DNA of 64,000 nucleotides, taken from the NCBI GenBank assembly GCA_016715325.1, contig JADKAL010000002.1, positions 434,001-498,000 of the forward strand. The letters run 5' to 3'. The DNA comes from Methylococcaceae bacterium (GTDB taxonomy: Bacteria; Pseudomonadota; Gammaproteobacteria; Methylococcales; Methylomonadaceae). Shown one piece after another: positions 8,195-18,446 of the stretch. The number at the start of each line of letters is the position of its first letter. Positions within the stretch are counted from its first letter, which is position 1. The translations under genes and the position numbers were made by a program. The notes under the pieces were generated by a model. That model did not search any database. It was not told where the DNA came from and saw nothing but the letters and a program-made list of their open reading frames with translations.

Positions 8195-9865
8195 ATGGAT
8201 AACGCAAACAGCCCCTTACAGCGATTACAAAAGCTAATCACGCTAGAACGTGAAGACATCGGAATTCTAATTACTTACGGTATTGGTATAGGCGTGCTTT
8301 CGCTAGCTACCCCCGTCGCTGTGCAAGCGTTGGTCAACACCATTGCTTTCGGCGCCTTGTTTCAGCCGTTATTGGTGCTGACAGTCATATTGCTAGTTTT
8401 ATTAGGTTTTAGTAACAGCTTGGTAGCGCTGCAGTTTTATGTAGTAGAAATGTTGCAACGCCGTTTGTTTGTGCGCATCTTCGGTGAGACGGCTGCCCGT
8501 TTACAGCAAGCCCGATATGTTGTGAATAACGAATATCACTTGCCGGAATTGACCAACCGTTTTTTCGATGTGGTCACGTTACAGAAAACGGCTTCAACGA
8601 TGTTGCTGGAGACACTAGGCTACGTATTGCAAACTGTCATCGGCATGATACTGCTGGCGTTTTATCATCCTTTATTATTGGCTTTCGATTTGTTTTTCGT
8701 CGGTGCTCTGGTATTTATTTTGTTCGGCATGGGCAAAAACGGCTTGTCGTCTGCTATTGAGCAATCGAAGGCGAAATATATAGCCGCAGCATGGCTGGAA
8801 GACATAGCGTCCAATCAAATTCTGTGTAAATCGTCCGAAAACAGAACGTATCTTGACACCCAAACCGCTGATATTGCGCAAAACTACGTCGATGCTTGCG
8901 CAAAGCATTTTAAGGTGTTGTCCGGTCAAAATATCGGTGCGTTAATTCTGCACACGCTTGCAAATACGTTATTGTTGGGAATGGGCGGCTGGATGGTTAT
9001 CTCCAACCAACTCAGCTTGGGTCAATTGATTGCGGCAGAATTAGTCGTTGGCGCCATGATCTACGGCTTAACCCGATTAGGTAAAACTTTAGATAACTTT
9101 TACGAAATGTTAGCCAGTGTCGATAAGCTCGGCTATTTAGTGGATTTGCCGCAGGAAAAAAATAAAGGCGGCGTGCTAAATCTTGCAGAAGCACCGTTTA
9201 AAGTAGATATTGAAAATCTGACATTACCGGGAGGCATACACTTGGATGCTCTCAACAATGCCGGCTTACAGATTGCTTCAGGTTCACGTTTAGTTATAAC
9301 TGAAGGCGTGGAAAAAGGCAGCTTATTCGACGTTATCTTCGGTTTACGGCAACCGAGCTCAGGTCGGGTTTGTTTTAACGGTCAGGACCTTCGCGACCTT
9401 AATCTCGGACTATTACGCGATACCGTCTGCTTAGTGAGGGACGCCGAGATTTTTTCCGGCACTTTGCTGGATAACATTCAGATGGGACGTGCGCTGAGTT
9501 TAACGGACGTCAGACAAACGTTAGTTCACGTTGGTTTGGCAGATACGGTTGCTGACCTACCCGCTAGTCTGGAAACTAATTTATTACCCAACGGTTCGCC
9601 TTTAACCCATGAACAATGCTTACGCATTACGTTAGCGCGAGCCTTGATTGGACAACCGCGGCTGCTATTGTTGGACAATGTGCTGGATCGAATAGATAAC
9701 CGTGTGTTGCCGAAGATTCTTGATTATTTACTTGCTGAGGAGTCGCCTTGGACACTGATCGTCGCTAGCCAACGCGCCGACATCATCACTCGATTCGACC
9801 GCAAAATAAAACTTCATAACGGCATGTTATCGGACATAAAATCCGATAATCAAGGTGTGTCATGA
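8195..9865 (+). CDS. ABC exporter permease with degenerate ATPase domain
   Basis: A 556-residue fused ABC half-transporter. Residues 1-310 form the six-helix exporter membrane domain ('ITYGIGIGVLSLATPVAVQ', 'VLTVILLVLLGFSNSLVAL'), and about 330-550 are shaped like a nucleotide-binding domain. All ATPase motifs are altered: Walker A reads 'TEGVEKGSLFD' in place of G-x-x-x-x-G-K-[ST]; the Q-loop Gln is Arg ('CLVRDAEIF'); LSGGQ is 'LTHEQ'; Walker B ends Asp-Asn ('LLLLDNVLDRID') in place of Asp-Glu; and the H-loop His is Gln ('VASQRAD'). It therefore probably cannot hydrolyse ATP alone. The stop overlaps the adaptor gene start in an ATGA. Together with the HlyD-type and TolC-type genes it would make a trans-envelope exporter. 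The start at 8195 follows the AT-rich promoter region. Confidence 0.85.
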   Translation: MDNANSPLQRLQKLITLEREDIGILITYGIGIGVLSLATPVAVQALVNTIAFGALFQPLLVLTVILLVLLGFSNSLVALQFYVVEMLQRRLFVRIFGETAARLQQARYVVNNEYHLPELTNRFFDVVTLQKTASTMLLETLGYVLQTVIGMILLAFYHPLLLAFDLFFVGALVFILFGMGKNGLSSAIEQSKAKYIAAAWLEDIASNQILCKSSENRTYLDTQTADIAQNYVDACAKHFKVLSGQNIGALILHTLANTLLLGMGGWMVISNQLSLGQLIAAELVVGAMIYGLTRLGKTLDNFYEMLASVDKLGYLVDLPQEKNKGGVLNLAEAPFKVDIENLTLPGGIHLDALNNAGLQIASGSRLVITEGVEKGSLFDVIFGLRQPSSGRVCFNGQDLRDLNLGLLRDTVCLVRDAEIFSGTLLDNIQMGRALSLTDVRQTLVHVGLADTVADLPASLETNLLPNGSPLTHEQCLRITLARALIGQPRLLLLDNVLDRIDNRVLPKILDYLLAEESPWTLIVASQRADIITRFDRKIKLHNGMLSDIKSDNQGVS

Positions 9866-11222
9866 TACAAGATGATGAAATAAATTTGCCTTTATTATCC
9901 GTCGTAAATACTTTAAAAACAGTAGAAACAGCGCCTGTTGCCAAACGTATTGCGCGTGGGTTATTCAAGTTGTTCCTAGCACTGATATTATTCTTAGGTT
10001 TCACCCCCTGGCAACAAAACGTACGCGGCTTCGGAAGGGTGGTCGCCTACACGCCTGCGGAAAGGCAACAGATTATTAGCGCCCAAGTGGAAGGGAGAAT
10101 CTCGCGCTGGCTGGTCAGGGAAGGCTCGCAAGTTAAGCAAGGCGACACATTGGCGGAATTACTGGACAACGATCCGGAGTTCTTACAACGCTTGGAGAGC
10201 GAACAGAAAGCAGCCTTGGCGAAGCAAGAAGCCACCGACAACCGGGTTAATACGTTTCGCGAACAATTGCGGATGGCTGAACTTGCCCGTCCCCAAGCTA
10301 TTTCAGCCGCACAATCCCGCGTTGCGATGGCGAATGAACGGCGTAAAGCTGCCGATCAATCCCTGCAAGCTGCGAAAGCCGCTAAGCAGACTGCGACCTT
10401 AAATCTTAACAGGCAGCAACAACTTCGGTCGAAAGGTCTAGCGTCACAACGGACTTTGGAATTATCCCAACTCGAGATGGCGCAACGCAACGCCGAAGTT
10501 GAAAGAGCGCAAGCGTCGTTAGTTGCAGCAAAAAGCGAAGTTGACGCATTAACTTCGGATTGGCAAAAACTGGCGGCGGATGCTTCAGCCAGCGTCGAAA
10601 AAACCCGTGCCGACCTAAACAAAGCGATCGAAGATCAAAACAGCGTACGTGCGGATATTTTAAAACTGCAAACCGCTTGGCGCGGCAACGAACCCAGACG
10701 GTTGTTGCTCCCCGGGATGGGATTGTATTACGTTTGTTAGCGAATCCAGGGGCGGAAATGGTCAAGCCCGGACAGGCATTAGCTATTTTTATCCCAGATA
10801 CTCAAGAGCGAGCGGTTGAATTATGGGTAGACGGTAATGATCTTCCTTTGATCGTGACCGGCAGTCATGTCCGCTTGCAATTTGAAGGCTATCCCGCGAT
10901 TCAGTTCGGCGGCTGGCCGGAGTTTTCAGTGGGTTCCTTCGGCGGTCAAGTTGCCTTGATCGATGCAACCGATGACGGTAAAGGTCATTTTCGGATCTTA
11001 GTTCGACCTGACCGAGAAGATAATGCCTGGCCGAGTGTGCGTTTCTTACGTCAGGGCGTAAGGGTCAACGGCTGGGTGCTGCTTGGCCAAGTCACCTTGG
11101 GTTATGAATTATGGCGGATTTTTAACGGCTTCCCGCCTTTGATTTTACCCGAACCTGCTGTGATCGATACGCCAAAGGACGATGCTAAAAAAACCAAGGA
11201 TGAAGGGGAGAAGGGTTCATGA
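9862..11222 (+). CDS. HlyD-family membrane fusion (adaptor) protein, frameshifted
   Basis: A periplasmic adaptor linking the ABC exporter to the TolC-type channel. Frame 1 (9862-10740) carries the N-terminal membrane helix ('LFKLFLALILFLGFTPW'), the first biotinyl-lipoyl half ('AQVEGRISRWLVREGSQV') and the long coiled-coil hairpin. The second half ('TQTVVAPRDGIVLRLL', 'GAEMVKPGQALAIF' and the beta-barrel) continues in another frame to 11222. The switch lies near 10660-10680. One C lost from a C-run at 10673-10674 would give K-L-Q-T-R-L-A-R-Q-R and restore about 453 residues. A slippery heptamer TTTAAAA at 10659-10665, in the right phase for -1 frameshifting, offers a biological alternative. 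ATGA overlaps join it to both neighbours. Confidence 0.82.
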
Positions 11223-12634
11223 TAAGGACAATAATTCTCTTGCTTGCGCTGCTTCCTATTTTTGCATCGGCAGCTGAGACTGAGTCCAGTAAGAATAAAA
11301 CATTGACCTTGGATGTGGTCGTCAATGCCGCTAAGAAATCCTTTCCCGGCTTATTGGCTACCGAACAGCGCAAGCAAGTTGCCGCTGGCGAACTCACCGC
11401 AGCAGAGGGCGGTTTTGATACCTTATTAAAATCGCAAAATCGGTGGTCGATAGCAGGATTGTACGAGAACCAAAACAACGAGGTCAGCCTGGAGCAACCT
11501 ACGCAATTCTGGGGAGCAACGTTCTTCGGCGGCTGGCGCCGGGGTGTGGGTGATTATCCGGTTTACGAGGGTAAAAGCCAAACAACCGACACCGGCGAAG
11601 CACGCATCGGTGTAAACGTGCCTTTATGGCGCAACCGCGAAATCGATCGGCGCCGGGCGAGTTTACAACAGGCCGAATTGGGTCAGCTAATCGCGGGACA
11701 TGAGTACGAACAGGCTTTGATTGAAGCAACCCGGATTGCCTCCTATCGTTATTGGGATTGGGTGTTAGCGGGCCAGCGGGTAATTGTCGCCAAGCATTTA
11801 CTGCATATTGCCGAACAGCGAGATAAAGGTATCAGGGAACGTGTGGCTGCGGGCGATATTCCGGAATTCGAAGCCTTGGACAATCAACGTGCGATCATCG
11901 AGCGTCAGGAGCGCGTCGTTGCCGCTCAACGCTTATTGGAACAAAGCGCAATCCAATTATCGTTGTATTGGCGGGATGACGCCGGTCAACCCCAGCTCCC
12001 GTCAGATGAGCTGTTGCCGGAACAATTTCCCGATCCTGATTCGATAAAAACCCTCAGTGTCGCAGAGGCGATGCAAGCCTCTCTAAATCAACGACCTGAA
12101 CCGAAACGTCTGGAATTGCAAACCAGGCAGACCCAAACAGAGCTGGAACTGCAACAAAACCAGCGGTCGCCTGCGGTCGACTTAACGGTGAGCGCGGCCA
12201 ATGATATAGGCAACAGCAAGGAAAAGCTCAACCGCAACGAGCTTTATGTGGGGTTGAATATCGATATTCCATTACAGCAACGTGTCGCTACCGGACGCGC
12301 TAAAGTGGCCGCGGCGAATGTCCAGCGCTTGACGTTGGATCGTCAATTACAGGAAGAACGGATTGCGGCGGAGGTGAAAGATGTGTTCTCAGCACTATCC
12401 GCATTACGGAAACGTTTGTCGTTAAGCGCCGACCAACTGAATGCCGCCGAGGAGTTGGCCGAAGGAGAAAAAACCCGGTTTGATTTAGGCGAAAGCACCT
12501 TGTTGTTCGTTAATTTACGAGAAATAGCCAAAGGGGATGCAGCTTTGCAGTATGCCGAAGCGACCGCCGGTTTATTCAGAAGTTATGCCGATTATCAGGC
12601 TATTTTAGGGATTCAGGAGCAAATAAATGAATAA
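11219..12634 (+). CDS. TolC-family outer membrane channel protein
   Basis: A 471-residue outer membrane factor. It has a signal peptide (residues 1-18, hydrophobic 'IILLLALLPIFASAAE') and two TolC-like halves rich in long amphipathic helices ('GHEYEQALIEATRIASYRYW'; 'GRAKVAAANVQRLTLDRQ'), and is the usual length for the family. It should provide the outer membrane conduit for the adjoining ABC/HlyD-type exporter. Its ATG overlaps the adaptor stop by four bases, so the three genes are one operon. Confidence 0.88.
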   Translation: MIRTIILLLALLPIFASAAETESSKNKTLTLDVVVNAAKKSFPGLLATEQRKQVAAGELTAAEGGFDTLLKSQNRWSIAGLYENQNNEVSLEQPTQFWGATFFGGWRRGVGDYPVYEGKSQTTDTGEARIGVNVPLWRNREIDRRRASLQQAELGQLIAGHEYEQALIEATRIASYRYWDWVLAGQRVIVAKHLLHIAEQRDKGIRERVAAGDIPEFEALDNQRAIIERQERVVAAQRLLEQSAIQLSLYWRDDAGQPQLPSDELLPEQFPDPDSIKTLSVAEAMQASLNQRPEPKRLELQTRQTQTELELQQNQRSPAVDLTVSAANDIGNSKEKLNRNELYVGLNIDIPLQQRVATGRAKVAAANVQRLTLDRQLQEERIAAEVKDVFSALSALRKRLSLSADQLNAAEELAEGEKTRFDLGESTLLFVNLREIAKGDAALQYAEATAGLFRSYADYQAILGIQEQINE

Positions 12635-13085
12635 TCTAATTGAACTAAGAGGGTCTCAAACGATGTTAAATGAGATTGTAAAAAACAACATTAAATTTGT
12701 ATCGATTTTGAAATGGCTAGCGGGTCTTTCAGTATTGGGTTTTGTAATTCACTTCCCTGATGTGATCGGTCATAGTATTTTGTGGATGGTACATACGTTT
12801 TATGAAGCGACTTCGTTTGTATTTGAACACTTTTTAATGCACACGTTTGGCTTCAACAAAGATTTAGCACAATTAATCGTATTTTACTTCAGTGTTGTTA
12901 CAGGATTAGGGACGATTATTTTATTTTGGCGATATTGGCTCAGAGATTATTTGACTTTCAAGTTATATGCTTTTCAACATCAGATTATTTATTATTGGCA
13001 CAGTAAACGGACAGGGGAGAAAATCAAACTTATAGTTATTTATTCTGCCTTAACAATAAGTACATTTATGTTTCTGATTACATGA
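12627..13085 (+). CDS. Small integral membrane protein of unknown function
   Basis: A 152-residue protein with hydrophobic segments near residues 29-50 ('ILKWLAGLSVLGFVIHF'), 84-105 ('LIVFYFSVVTGLGTIILFW') and 134-152 ('LIVIYSALTISTFMFLI'). The family is not recognised. The ATG at 12627 overlaps the tolC-type gene by eight bases and is preceded by AGGAG at a proper distance, which supports this start over the ATG at 12663. Position as last gene of the exporter operon suggests an accessory role. Confidence 0.7.
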   Translation: MNNLIELRGSQTMLNEIVKNNIKFVSILKWLAGLSVLGFVIHFPDVIGHSILWMVHTFYEATSFVFEHFLMHTFGFNKDLAQLIVFYFSVVTGLGTIILFWRYWLRDYLTFKLYAFQHQIIYYWHSKRTGEKIKLIVIYSALTISTFMFLIT

Positions 13086-13240
13086 GGAAAATAAATTCTC
13101 TCATTCAAGACAAAAAATCGGACGTTTTATCGAATTTGAACTGGAACGGATAGATGAGTCCTTAGGCCGGTTAAACACGAAGCGTATCGATTCTATCGAG
13201 AATGACGCGCTTCGGTTATCAGTAAATCCTATCTACTCAC

Positions 13241-14110
13241 TTACTTGCAACAAGCTTTTATTGCCGCGCCAATATCGGTCGGCGAATTAACCACCTCAAC
13301 CCCTGCCGCTTTAAGCGCGGATACTTTACCTTCCGCCGTACCTTTTCCGCCGGTTACGATCGCGCCTGCATGACCCATGCGTTTACCGGGCGGAGCGGTT
13401 TGTCCGGCGATGTATGCGACCACAGGTTTAGTGACATGGGCTTTGATATAGTCTGCGGCGGCTTCTTCGTCGCTGCCGCCGATTTCGCCGACCATCACGA
13501 TGCCTTTGGTTTGGTCGTCGTCCTGAAAACGGCTCAGCACGTCGATAAAATTCATTCCCCGGATCGGATCGCCGCCAATACCGACGCAAGTGCTTTGTCC
13601 CAAGCCTTCGTTAGTCGTTTGATGCACGGATTCGTAAGTCAAGGTGCCTGAGCGGGAAACAATGCCGATACAGCCGGGTAAATGGATTTTACCCGGCATG
13701 ATGCCTATTTTACATTCACCGGGGGTGATAACGCCGGGGCAGTTGGGACCGATAAGCAAGGAGTCTGTCTGTGATAACGCGGCTTTTACTCGCAGCATTT
13801 GAAGAATGGGGATGCCTTCCGTTATACAAACGATGATTTTGATTCCGGCATCGGCTGCTTCCAATATGGCGTCTGCTGCATAAAACGGCGGCACGTAAAT
13901 CATGGTAGCGGTTGCGCCGGTTTGATCGACGGCGTCTTGCACGGTATTGAATACGGGGAGGCCTAAATGCGTTTCTCCGCCGCGTTCCGGCGTAACGCCG
14001 CCGACAAGTCGGGTGCCGTATTCTAATGCGCCTTGCGAATGAAAAGTGCCTTGCTTACCGGTAAAACCTTGGCAAATAACTTTGGTGTTTCTGTCGATTA
14101 AGATACTCAT
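13241..14110 (-). CDS. sucD: Succinate--CoA ligase [ADP-forming] alpha subunit
   Basis: A 289-residue alpha subunit of succinyl-CoA synthetase, which interconverts succinyl-CoA and succinate with formation of ATP in the TCA cycle. CoA-binding Rossmann segment: '[17 protein letters not shown]' (about 12-28). The active-site phosphohistidine lies in '[15 protein letters not shown]' (about 246-260). The ATG overlaps the sucC stop by four bases. Malate thiokinase of serine-cycle organisms is a close homologue, but overall resemblance is to standard SucD. Confidence 0.93.
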   Translation of the reverse strand: MSILIDRNTKVICQGFTGKQGTFHSQGALEYGTRLVGGVTPERGGETHLGLPVFNTVQDAVDQTGATATMIYVPPFYAADAILEAADAGIKIIVCITEGIPILQMLRVKAALSQTDSLLIGPNCPGVITPGECKIGIMPGKIHLPGCIGIVSRSGTLTYESVHQTTNEGLGQSTCVGIGGDPIRGMNFIDVLSRFQDDDQTKGIVMVGEIGGSDEEAAADYIKAHVTKPVVAYIAGQTAPPGKRMGHAGAIVTGGKGTAEGKVSALKAAGVEVVNSPTDIGAAIKACCK

Positions 14111-15279
14111 GCCGCGCCTCCTGCTAAGGCGACCGCCTGTTCGGCGGCATGGGCTAAATCTTCAGAGGCGTAGAGATTGAGTCCGGTATTGCTTAACAAA
14201 GCCCGGCCTTCCTCGACGTTGGTGCCTTCCAGCCTTACCACGACAGGTATGGTTACATGGACTTGTTTGATGGCTTCCAGTATGCCTTGTGCGATGACGT
14301 CGCATTTGACGATGCCGCCGAAAATATTGACCAGGACTGCCTTAACGTTAGTATCGGAAAGGATTAATTTAAACGCTTCGCAGACTTTTTCGACATTGGT
14401 GCCGCCGCCGACATCCAGAAAATTGGCGGGCTTGCCGCCTTTAAGTTTGACTAAATCCATCGTTGCCATCGCCAAGCCTGCGCCGTTGACCATACACCCG
14501 ATAGTGCCGTCCAAAGTAATGTAGTTAAGCCCGAATTGCTGGGCAATGTTTTCTCTTGCATCTTCTTGTTCAGGGTCTTTAAAGCTTACGATGTCCGGAT
14601 GCAATGCTAAGGCATTATCGTCGAAGTTTATTTTGGCGTCTAAAGCCAACAACTCGCCGTTATCGGTCACTATAAGCGGGTTTATTTCAATTTGGCTGGC
14701 ATCTTTTTCGATAAACAGGTTAAACATGCCGAACATGATTTTTTGCAACGCTTTGTGTTGCGAACCCTTCAAGCCAAGGGCATAGGCTACATTCCGGCAT
14801 TGATAAGCTTGTAAACCGGTAATCGGATTTATTATTACCGTTTTGATTTTATCTGGCGTTTCATGAGCGACCGTTTCGATATCCATTCCACCCGCAGCTG
14901 AGGCAATAAAAATCATCCGTTCGCTATTGCGATCAACGACTAAACTTAAATAAAGTTCGCGCGCGATAGGGTAGGTGAGTTCGATTAAAACTTGATTTAC
15001 GGGTAAACCTGTTCCGTCAGTTTGATGTGTGACTAACCGGGTGCCGATCATGCTATCTACTATAGTTTTAAGTTCTCCGCTATCCGAGGTCAGTTTAACG
15101 CCGCCCGCTTTGCCTCGCCCGCCGGCATGGACTTGTGCTTTAACGACCCAACTCGCACCGCTTAATTTATCCGTTATTTCGCTAACGTTTGTCGAAGAGT
15201 TGGTTGCTATGCCGTCGGGTACGGGGATGCCGTAGTCCCTAAAAAGTATTTTGGCTTGGTATTCATGGATATTCATCAA
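14107..15279 (-). CDS. sucC: Succinate--CoA ligase [ADP-forming] beta subunit
   Basis: A 390-residue beta subunit with an ATP-grasp domain: '[20 protein letters not shown]' at the N-terminus, '[18 protein letters not shown]' (about 46-63), and '[13 protein letters not shown]' with '[14 protein letters not shown]' in the C-terminal ligase domain. Usual length. It precedes sucD on the minus strand with an ATGA overlap. The first Met is duplicated (MMN); the second may be used. The gene is divergent from pilS. Confidence 0.93.
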   Translation of the reverse strand: MMNIHEYQAKILFRDYGIPVPDGIATNSSTNVSEITDKLSGASWVVKAQVHAGGRGKAGGVKLTSDSGELKTIVDSMIGTRLVTHQTDGTGLPVNQVLIELTYPIARELYLSLVVDRNSERMIFIASAAGGMDIETVAHETPDKIKTVIINPITGLQAYQCRNVAYALGLKGSQHKALQKIMFGMFNLFIEKDASQIEINPLIVTDNGELLALDAKINFDDNALALHPDIVSFKDPEQEDARENIAQQFGLNYITLDGTIGCMVNGAGLAMATMDLVKLKGGKPANFLDVGGGTNVEKVCEAFKLILSDTNVKAVLVNIFGGIVKCDVIAQGILEAIKQVHVTIPVVVRLEGTNVEEGRALLSNTGLNLYASEDLAHAAEQAVALAGGAA

Positions 15280-15405
15280 TTCTCCCGGTCTTCAAAAAAG
15301 AACTCTACGAAATGCATGCTGTATGATTGCAGAGGATTCGTCTATAGTTATGATACCCGACAACGTCGCTTAAGTCCTTGGAAAACGCAAACTAAAATTA
15401 TCGTT

Positions 15406-17040
15406 ATGGTTGTTAATAAGCCCAAAATTATTTACCCTTGCCCTTTTTCAAAAGGCTACGGAATGCCGGCTACGCAAGCATGGCAGTTGCTTAGTATCTA
15501 TTATGTCTATCGGTTTATCCTTGCATGTTCCTTCACCTTGTTGTTTTATTTGCGTGTCGGCCCGTCTTTATTTTTATTTAGTGCGCATAACGGTCATTTG
15601 TATGCGTACAGCAGTTTAACCTACCTAATCACTACGCTTATTTTCGGTTTTTTGGTCTTTTGGCGTATTTTCGGTTACAGCATCCTCGTGCAGCTTTTGA
15701 TTTTTACCGATATTTTCATGCTCACGTTGATAATGCATGCTTCGGGAGGAACAAGCAGCGGTGTCGGTATTTTGCCGGCAATATCGGTTGCCGCAGGCGG
15801 GTTATTGGTGGGCGGTAGATGTGCGCTCGTTTTTGCGGCGATAGCGAGTTTATCTATCTTGGGTGCTGAGATCTTTACATCCGAATTACATTTTTCGGAT
15901 AAAACGAATTATTCTTACGCCGGTATGCTGGGAGCAACTTACTTTGCTATTGCATTGTTATCGGTTGTTTTGGCGCGCCGTTCGGAGCAAATGCTAAAAC
16001 TGGCCGACGAACAGCAGCATACGATTATTCAACTGGAAGAGCTGAATCAATACATCATCCAGAATTTACAGTCGGGTATTATTATTACCGATGAAAAACA
16101 AACCATTCAGATGGCGAATCAGGCGGCTAGCCGTTTAACCAATTTAACTGAAATGCCGGATAACCTCGTTGATATATCCGTCGAGTTGTCAAATGCTTTC
16201 AAAAAATGGCTTGCAGCTTCAGACCATGATATTGCTATGCTAAAGTTATCGCACGAAACCGAAATAAAATGCCGGTTTATGGCTTTACCCACGTATCAAC
16301 ACGTGTATTATATGGTGCTGCTCGAAGATATTTCTTTATATAATCAACGGCTTCAGCAAAGTAAATTGGCTTCTTTGGGAAGGTTGACAGCCAGTATTGC
16401 GCACGAAATTAGAAATCCCTTAGGCGCAATTAGTCATGCCGGTCAGTTATTGTCGGAGAGCCCGCAATTAACGAGTCAGGATCAACGCTTGACTAAAATT
16501 ATTCAATCCAATTCAACCCGAGTGAATCGCATTATCGAAGATATTTTGAATTTGTCGCGAAGGACCGATTCCGCACGCGAAAAAATCGATGTTGTTGTTT
16601 GGATTAAAGATTACGTGGAAAACTTTATAATTGAAAATGGGATTTCTGAATCGCCGTTTTATACCATGCTGGGCGAACACCCTGTATGGGCCATTATCGA
16701 TCCTGCGCATCTTAAACAAATCATGGATAATTTATGCCAAAATGCGCTGCGTTACGGAGAACCGGAGAAAGGACAGATAGCAATCAGAATAAACAAGACC
16801 AGTTTCGGTCCCTGTATCGAGATACTAGATAACGGTCCTGGAATTAGCGCCGAGCACAGAAAGCAGCTTTTCGAACCGTTTTTTACAACCTCACCGAGCG
16901 GGACCGGACTCGGTCTTTACATTTCGAGAGAATTAGCAGAATTAAATCAAGCAAAATTAATCTATTATTTAACGGACGAAAATCGTAGTTGCTTCAGTCT
17001 TTGTTTACAAGACGCAAACCTTACCACCATTGAGATATGA
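15406..17040 (+). CDS. pilS: Two-component sensor histidine kinase PilS
   Basis: Membrane sensor kinase of the PilSR system, which controls type IV pilin transcription. About 544 residues: six hydrophobic segments in the first 200, a PAS-like region ('LQSGIIITDEKQTIQMANQA'), the phosphoacceptor 'ASIAHEIRNPLGAISHAG', the N box 'LKQIMDNLCQNALRYG', and G boxes 'ILDNGPGIS' and 'SGTGLGLYISREL'. I chose the ATG at 15406. The open frame extends upstream to 15256 but that part overlaps sucC antisense and looks non-coding. The stop overlaps the pilR ATG by four bases. Confidence 0.88.
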   Translation: MVVNKPKIIYPCPFSKGYGMPATQAWQLLSIYYVYRFILACSFTLLFYLRVGPSLFLFSAHNGHLYAYSSLTYLITTLIFGFLVFWRIFGYSILVQLLIFTDIFMLTLIMHASGGTSSGVGILPAISVAAGGLLVGGRCALVFAAIASLSILGAEIFTSELHFSDKTNYSYAGMLGATYFAIALLSVVLARRSEQMLKLADEQQHTIIQLEELNQYIIQNLQSGIIITDEKQTIQMANQAASRLTNLTEMPDNLVDISVELSNAFKKWLAASDHDIAMLKLSHETEIKCRFMALPTYQHVYYMVLLEDISLYNQRLQQSKLASLGRLTASIAHEIRNPLGAISHAGQLLSESPQLTSQDQRLTKIIQSNSTRVNRIIEDILNLSRRTDSAREKIDVVVWIKDYVENFIIENGISESPFYTMLGEHPVWAIIDPAHLKQIMDNLCQNALRYGEPEKGQIAIRINKTSFGPCIEILDNGPGISAEHRKQLFEPFFTTSPSGTGLGLYISRELAELNQAKLIYYLTDENRSCFSLCLQDANLTTIEI

Positions 17041-18371
17041 AAAAACCCCTGGCTTTAATTGTCGATGACGAACCGGATATTAGAGAGTTGCTGGAATTAA
17101 CACTCGGCAGAATGGAAATTCAGACGCATTCCGCTGAAAATTACCAAAGTGCTGCGTTGTTATTACAACAAAAAACGTTCGATTTATGTCTCACCGACAT
17201 GCGCTTACCGGACGGCAACGGATTAGACTTAGTGGATTTTATCCAAAAATTGCCGAAGCCAATACCGGTCGCCGTTATTACAGCTCATGGAAGTATGGAT
17301 ACGGCCATCCAAGCCATGAAAAAGGGCGCCTTCGATTTTGTATCTAAACCGATTGATTTGACCGGATTAAGACAACTGGTCGGCAGCGCGCTGAAACTTT
17401 CAAATACCGAACTACCAAAGGAGCGGCGGACAAGACACACTTTACTAGGCGAATCGCCAGTCATGCGCGAAATTCGTTCTAGGATCGATAAACTGGCACG
17501 CAGCCAAGCGCCGGTGTATATCAGCGGAGAGTCGGGTTCCGGTAAAGAGCTGGTGGCGCGGTTAATTCATCAGCAAAGTTCCCGCAATGATAAACCTTTT
17601 GTGGCGATAAACTGCGGAGCTATACCGCATGAATTGATGGAAAGCGAGTTTTTCGGACATAAAAAGGGCAGTTTTACAGGCGCGGTCAGCGATAAAAAGG
17701 GGCTTTTTCAAGCGGCGGACGGCGGTACGCTGTTTCTGGACGAAGTCGCTGATTTACCCCAAGCGTTACAAGTTAAGTTGTTGCGGGCCATTCAGGAGAA
17801 AAAAGTTCGACCGGTCGGCGAACAACTGGAAATTCCCGTCGATGTTCGCTTGTTGAGCGCTACTCACCGAAATTTGGCGGACATGGTCAAAGCGGGTATA
17901 TTCAGGCAGGATTTGTATTACCGCATCAATGTCATCGACTTAGTGTTGCCGCCGTTGAGGGAGCGTTCGTCCGATATTCCTATGCTGACCGAGAATATTC
18001 TAAACAAGATGACGGATGGAAATAAACCCGGAGTTTCAGCCGAAGCGTTGGCGGACTTACAACGCTATCGCTTTCCCGGCAATGTGCGAGAGCTTGAGAA
18101 TATTCTGGAGCGAGCGCTTGCTTTATACGATGGAAATACAATAGAAGCTGACGATCTCAATTTACCGATTGCAATTAGTAACGATGTCGATCTTCCCGAC
18201 TACGATCCTGCCAAGGAAAGTTTGGAAGATTATTTAGATGGGATAGAGCGAAAAGCAATCACGTCGGCGTTGGAAGAAAATAAATGGAATAAAACAGCTG
18301 CAGCAAAGCAACTCGGTTTAACATTCAGATCTTTTCGATACCGCTTAAAAAAATTGAATATGGAAGAATAA
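17037..18371 (+). CDS. pilR: Sigma-54-dependent response regulator PilR
   Basis: A 444-residue NtrC-family activator. Receiver domain residues 1-120 with phosphoacceptor Asp in 'LCLTDMRLPDGNG' and switch Lys in 'FVSKPID'. AAA+ domain about 137-365 with Walker A 'GESGSGKELVAR', GAFTGA-loop variant 'GSFTGA', and Walker B 'GGTLFLDEVADLP'. Fis-type helix-turn-helix at the C-terminus ('NKTAAAKQLGLTFRSFRYRL'). The intact GSFTGA and Walker motifs mean it should activate sigma-54 promoters such as pilA. Confidence 0.92.
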   Translation: MKKPLALIVDDEPDIRELLELTLGRMEIQTHSAENYQSAALLLQQKTFDLCLTDMRLPDGNGLDLVDFIQKLPKPIPVAVITAHGSMDTAIQAMKKGAFDFVSKPIDLTGLRQLVGSALKLSNTELPKERRTRHTLLGESPVMREIRSRIDKLARSQAPVYISGESGSGKELVARLIHQQSSRNDKPFVAINCGAIPHELMESEFFGHKKGSFTGAVSDKKGLFQAADGGTLFLDEVADLPQALQVKLLRAIQEKKVRPVGEQLEIPVDVRLLSATHRNLADMVKAGIFRQDLYYRINVIDLVLPPLRERSSDIPMLTENILNKMTDGNKPGVSAEALADLQRYRFPGNVRELENILERALALYDGNTIEADDLNLPIAISNDVDLPDYDPAKESLEDYLDGIERKAITSALEENKWNKTAAAKQLGLTFRSFRYRLKKLNMEE

Positions 18372-18420
18372 ATAAAGGCTAAAGACCGGTTATTCTGAAA
18401 CTGATTCTCGAGCCTTTATT
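18371..18420. terminator. Bidirectional terminator-like hairpin after pilR
   Basis: AATAAAGGCT (18371-18380) and AGCCTTTATT (18411-18420) form a perfect 10-bp stem with a 30-base loop and AT-rich flanks, between the convergent pilR gene and the minus-strand gene ending at 18447. It probably terminates both. Confidence 0.55.
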
Positions 18421-18446
18421 TTACGATTAAGTAGCGGAATTTTTCA

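Noticed and set aside
13241..15279. Malate thiokinase (serine-cycle mtkAB) rather than succinyl-CoA synthetase
   Set aside because: The sequences follow standard SucC/SucD throughout and no other serine-cycle genes adjoin them.
15256..15405. N-terminal extension of PilS
   Set aside because: The extra 50 codons overlap sucC antisense, lack family similarity, and a start at 15406 gives a normal PilS.
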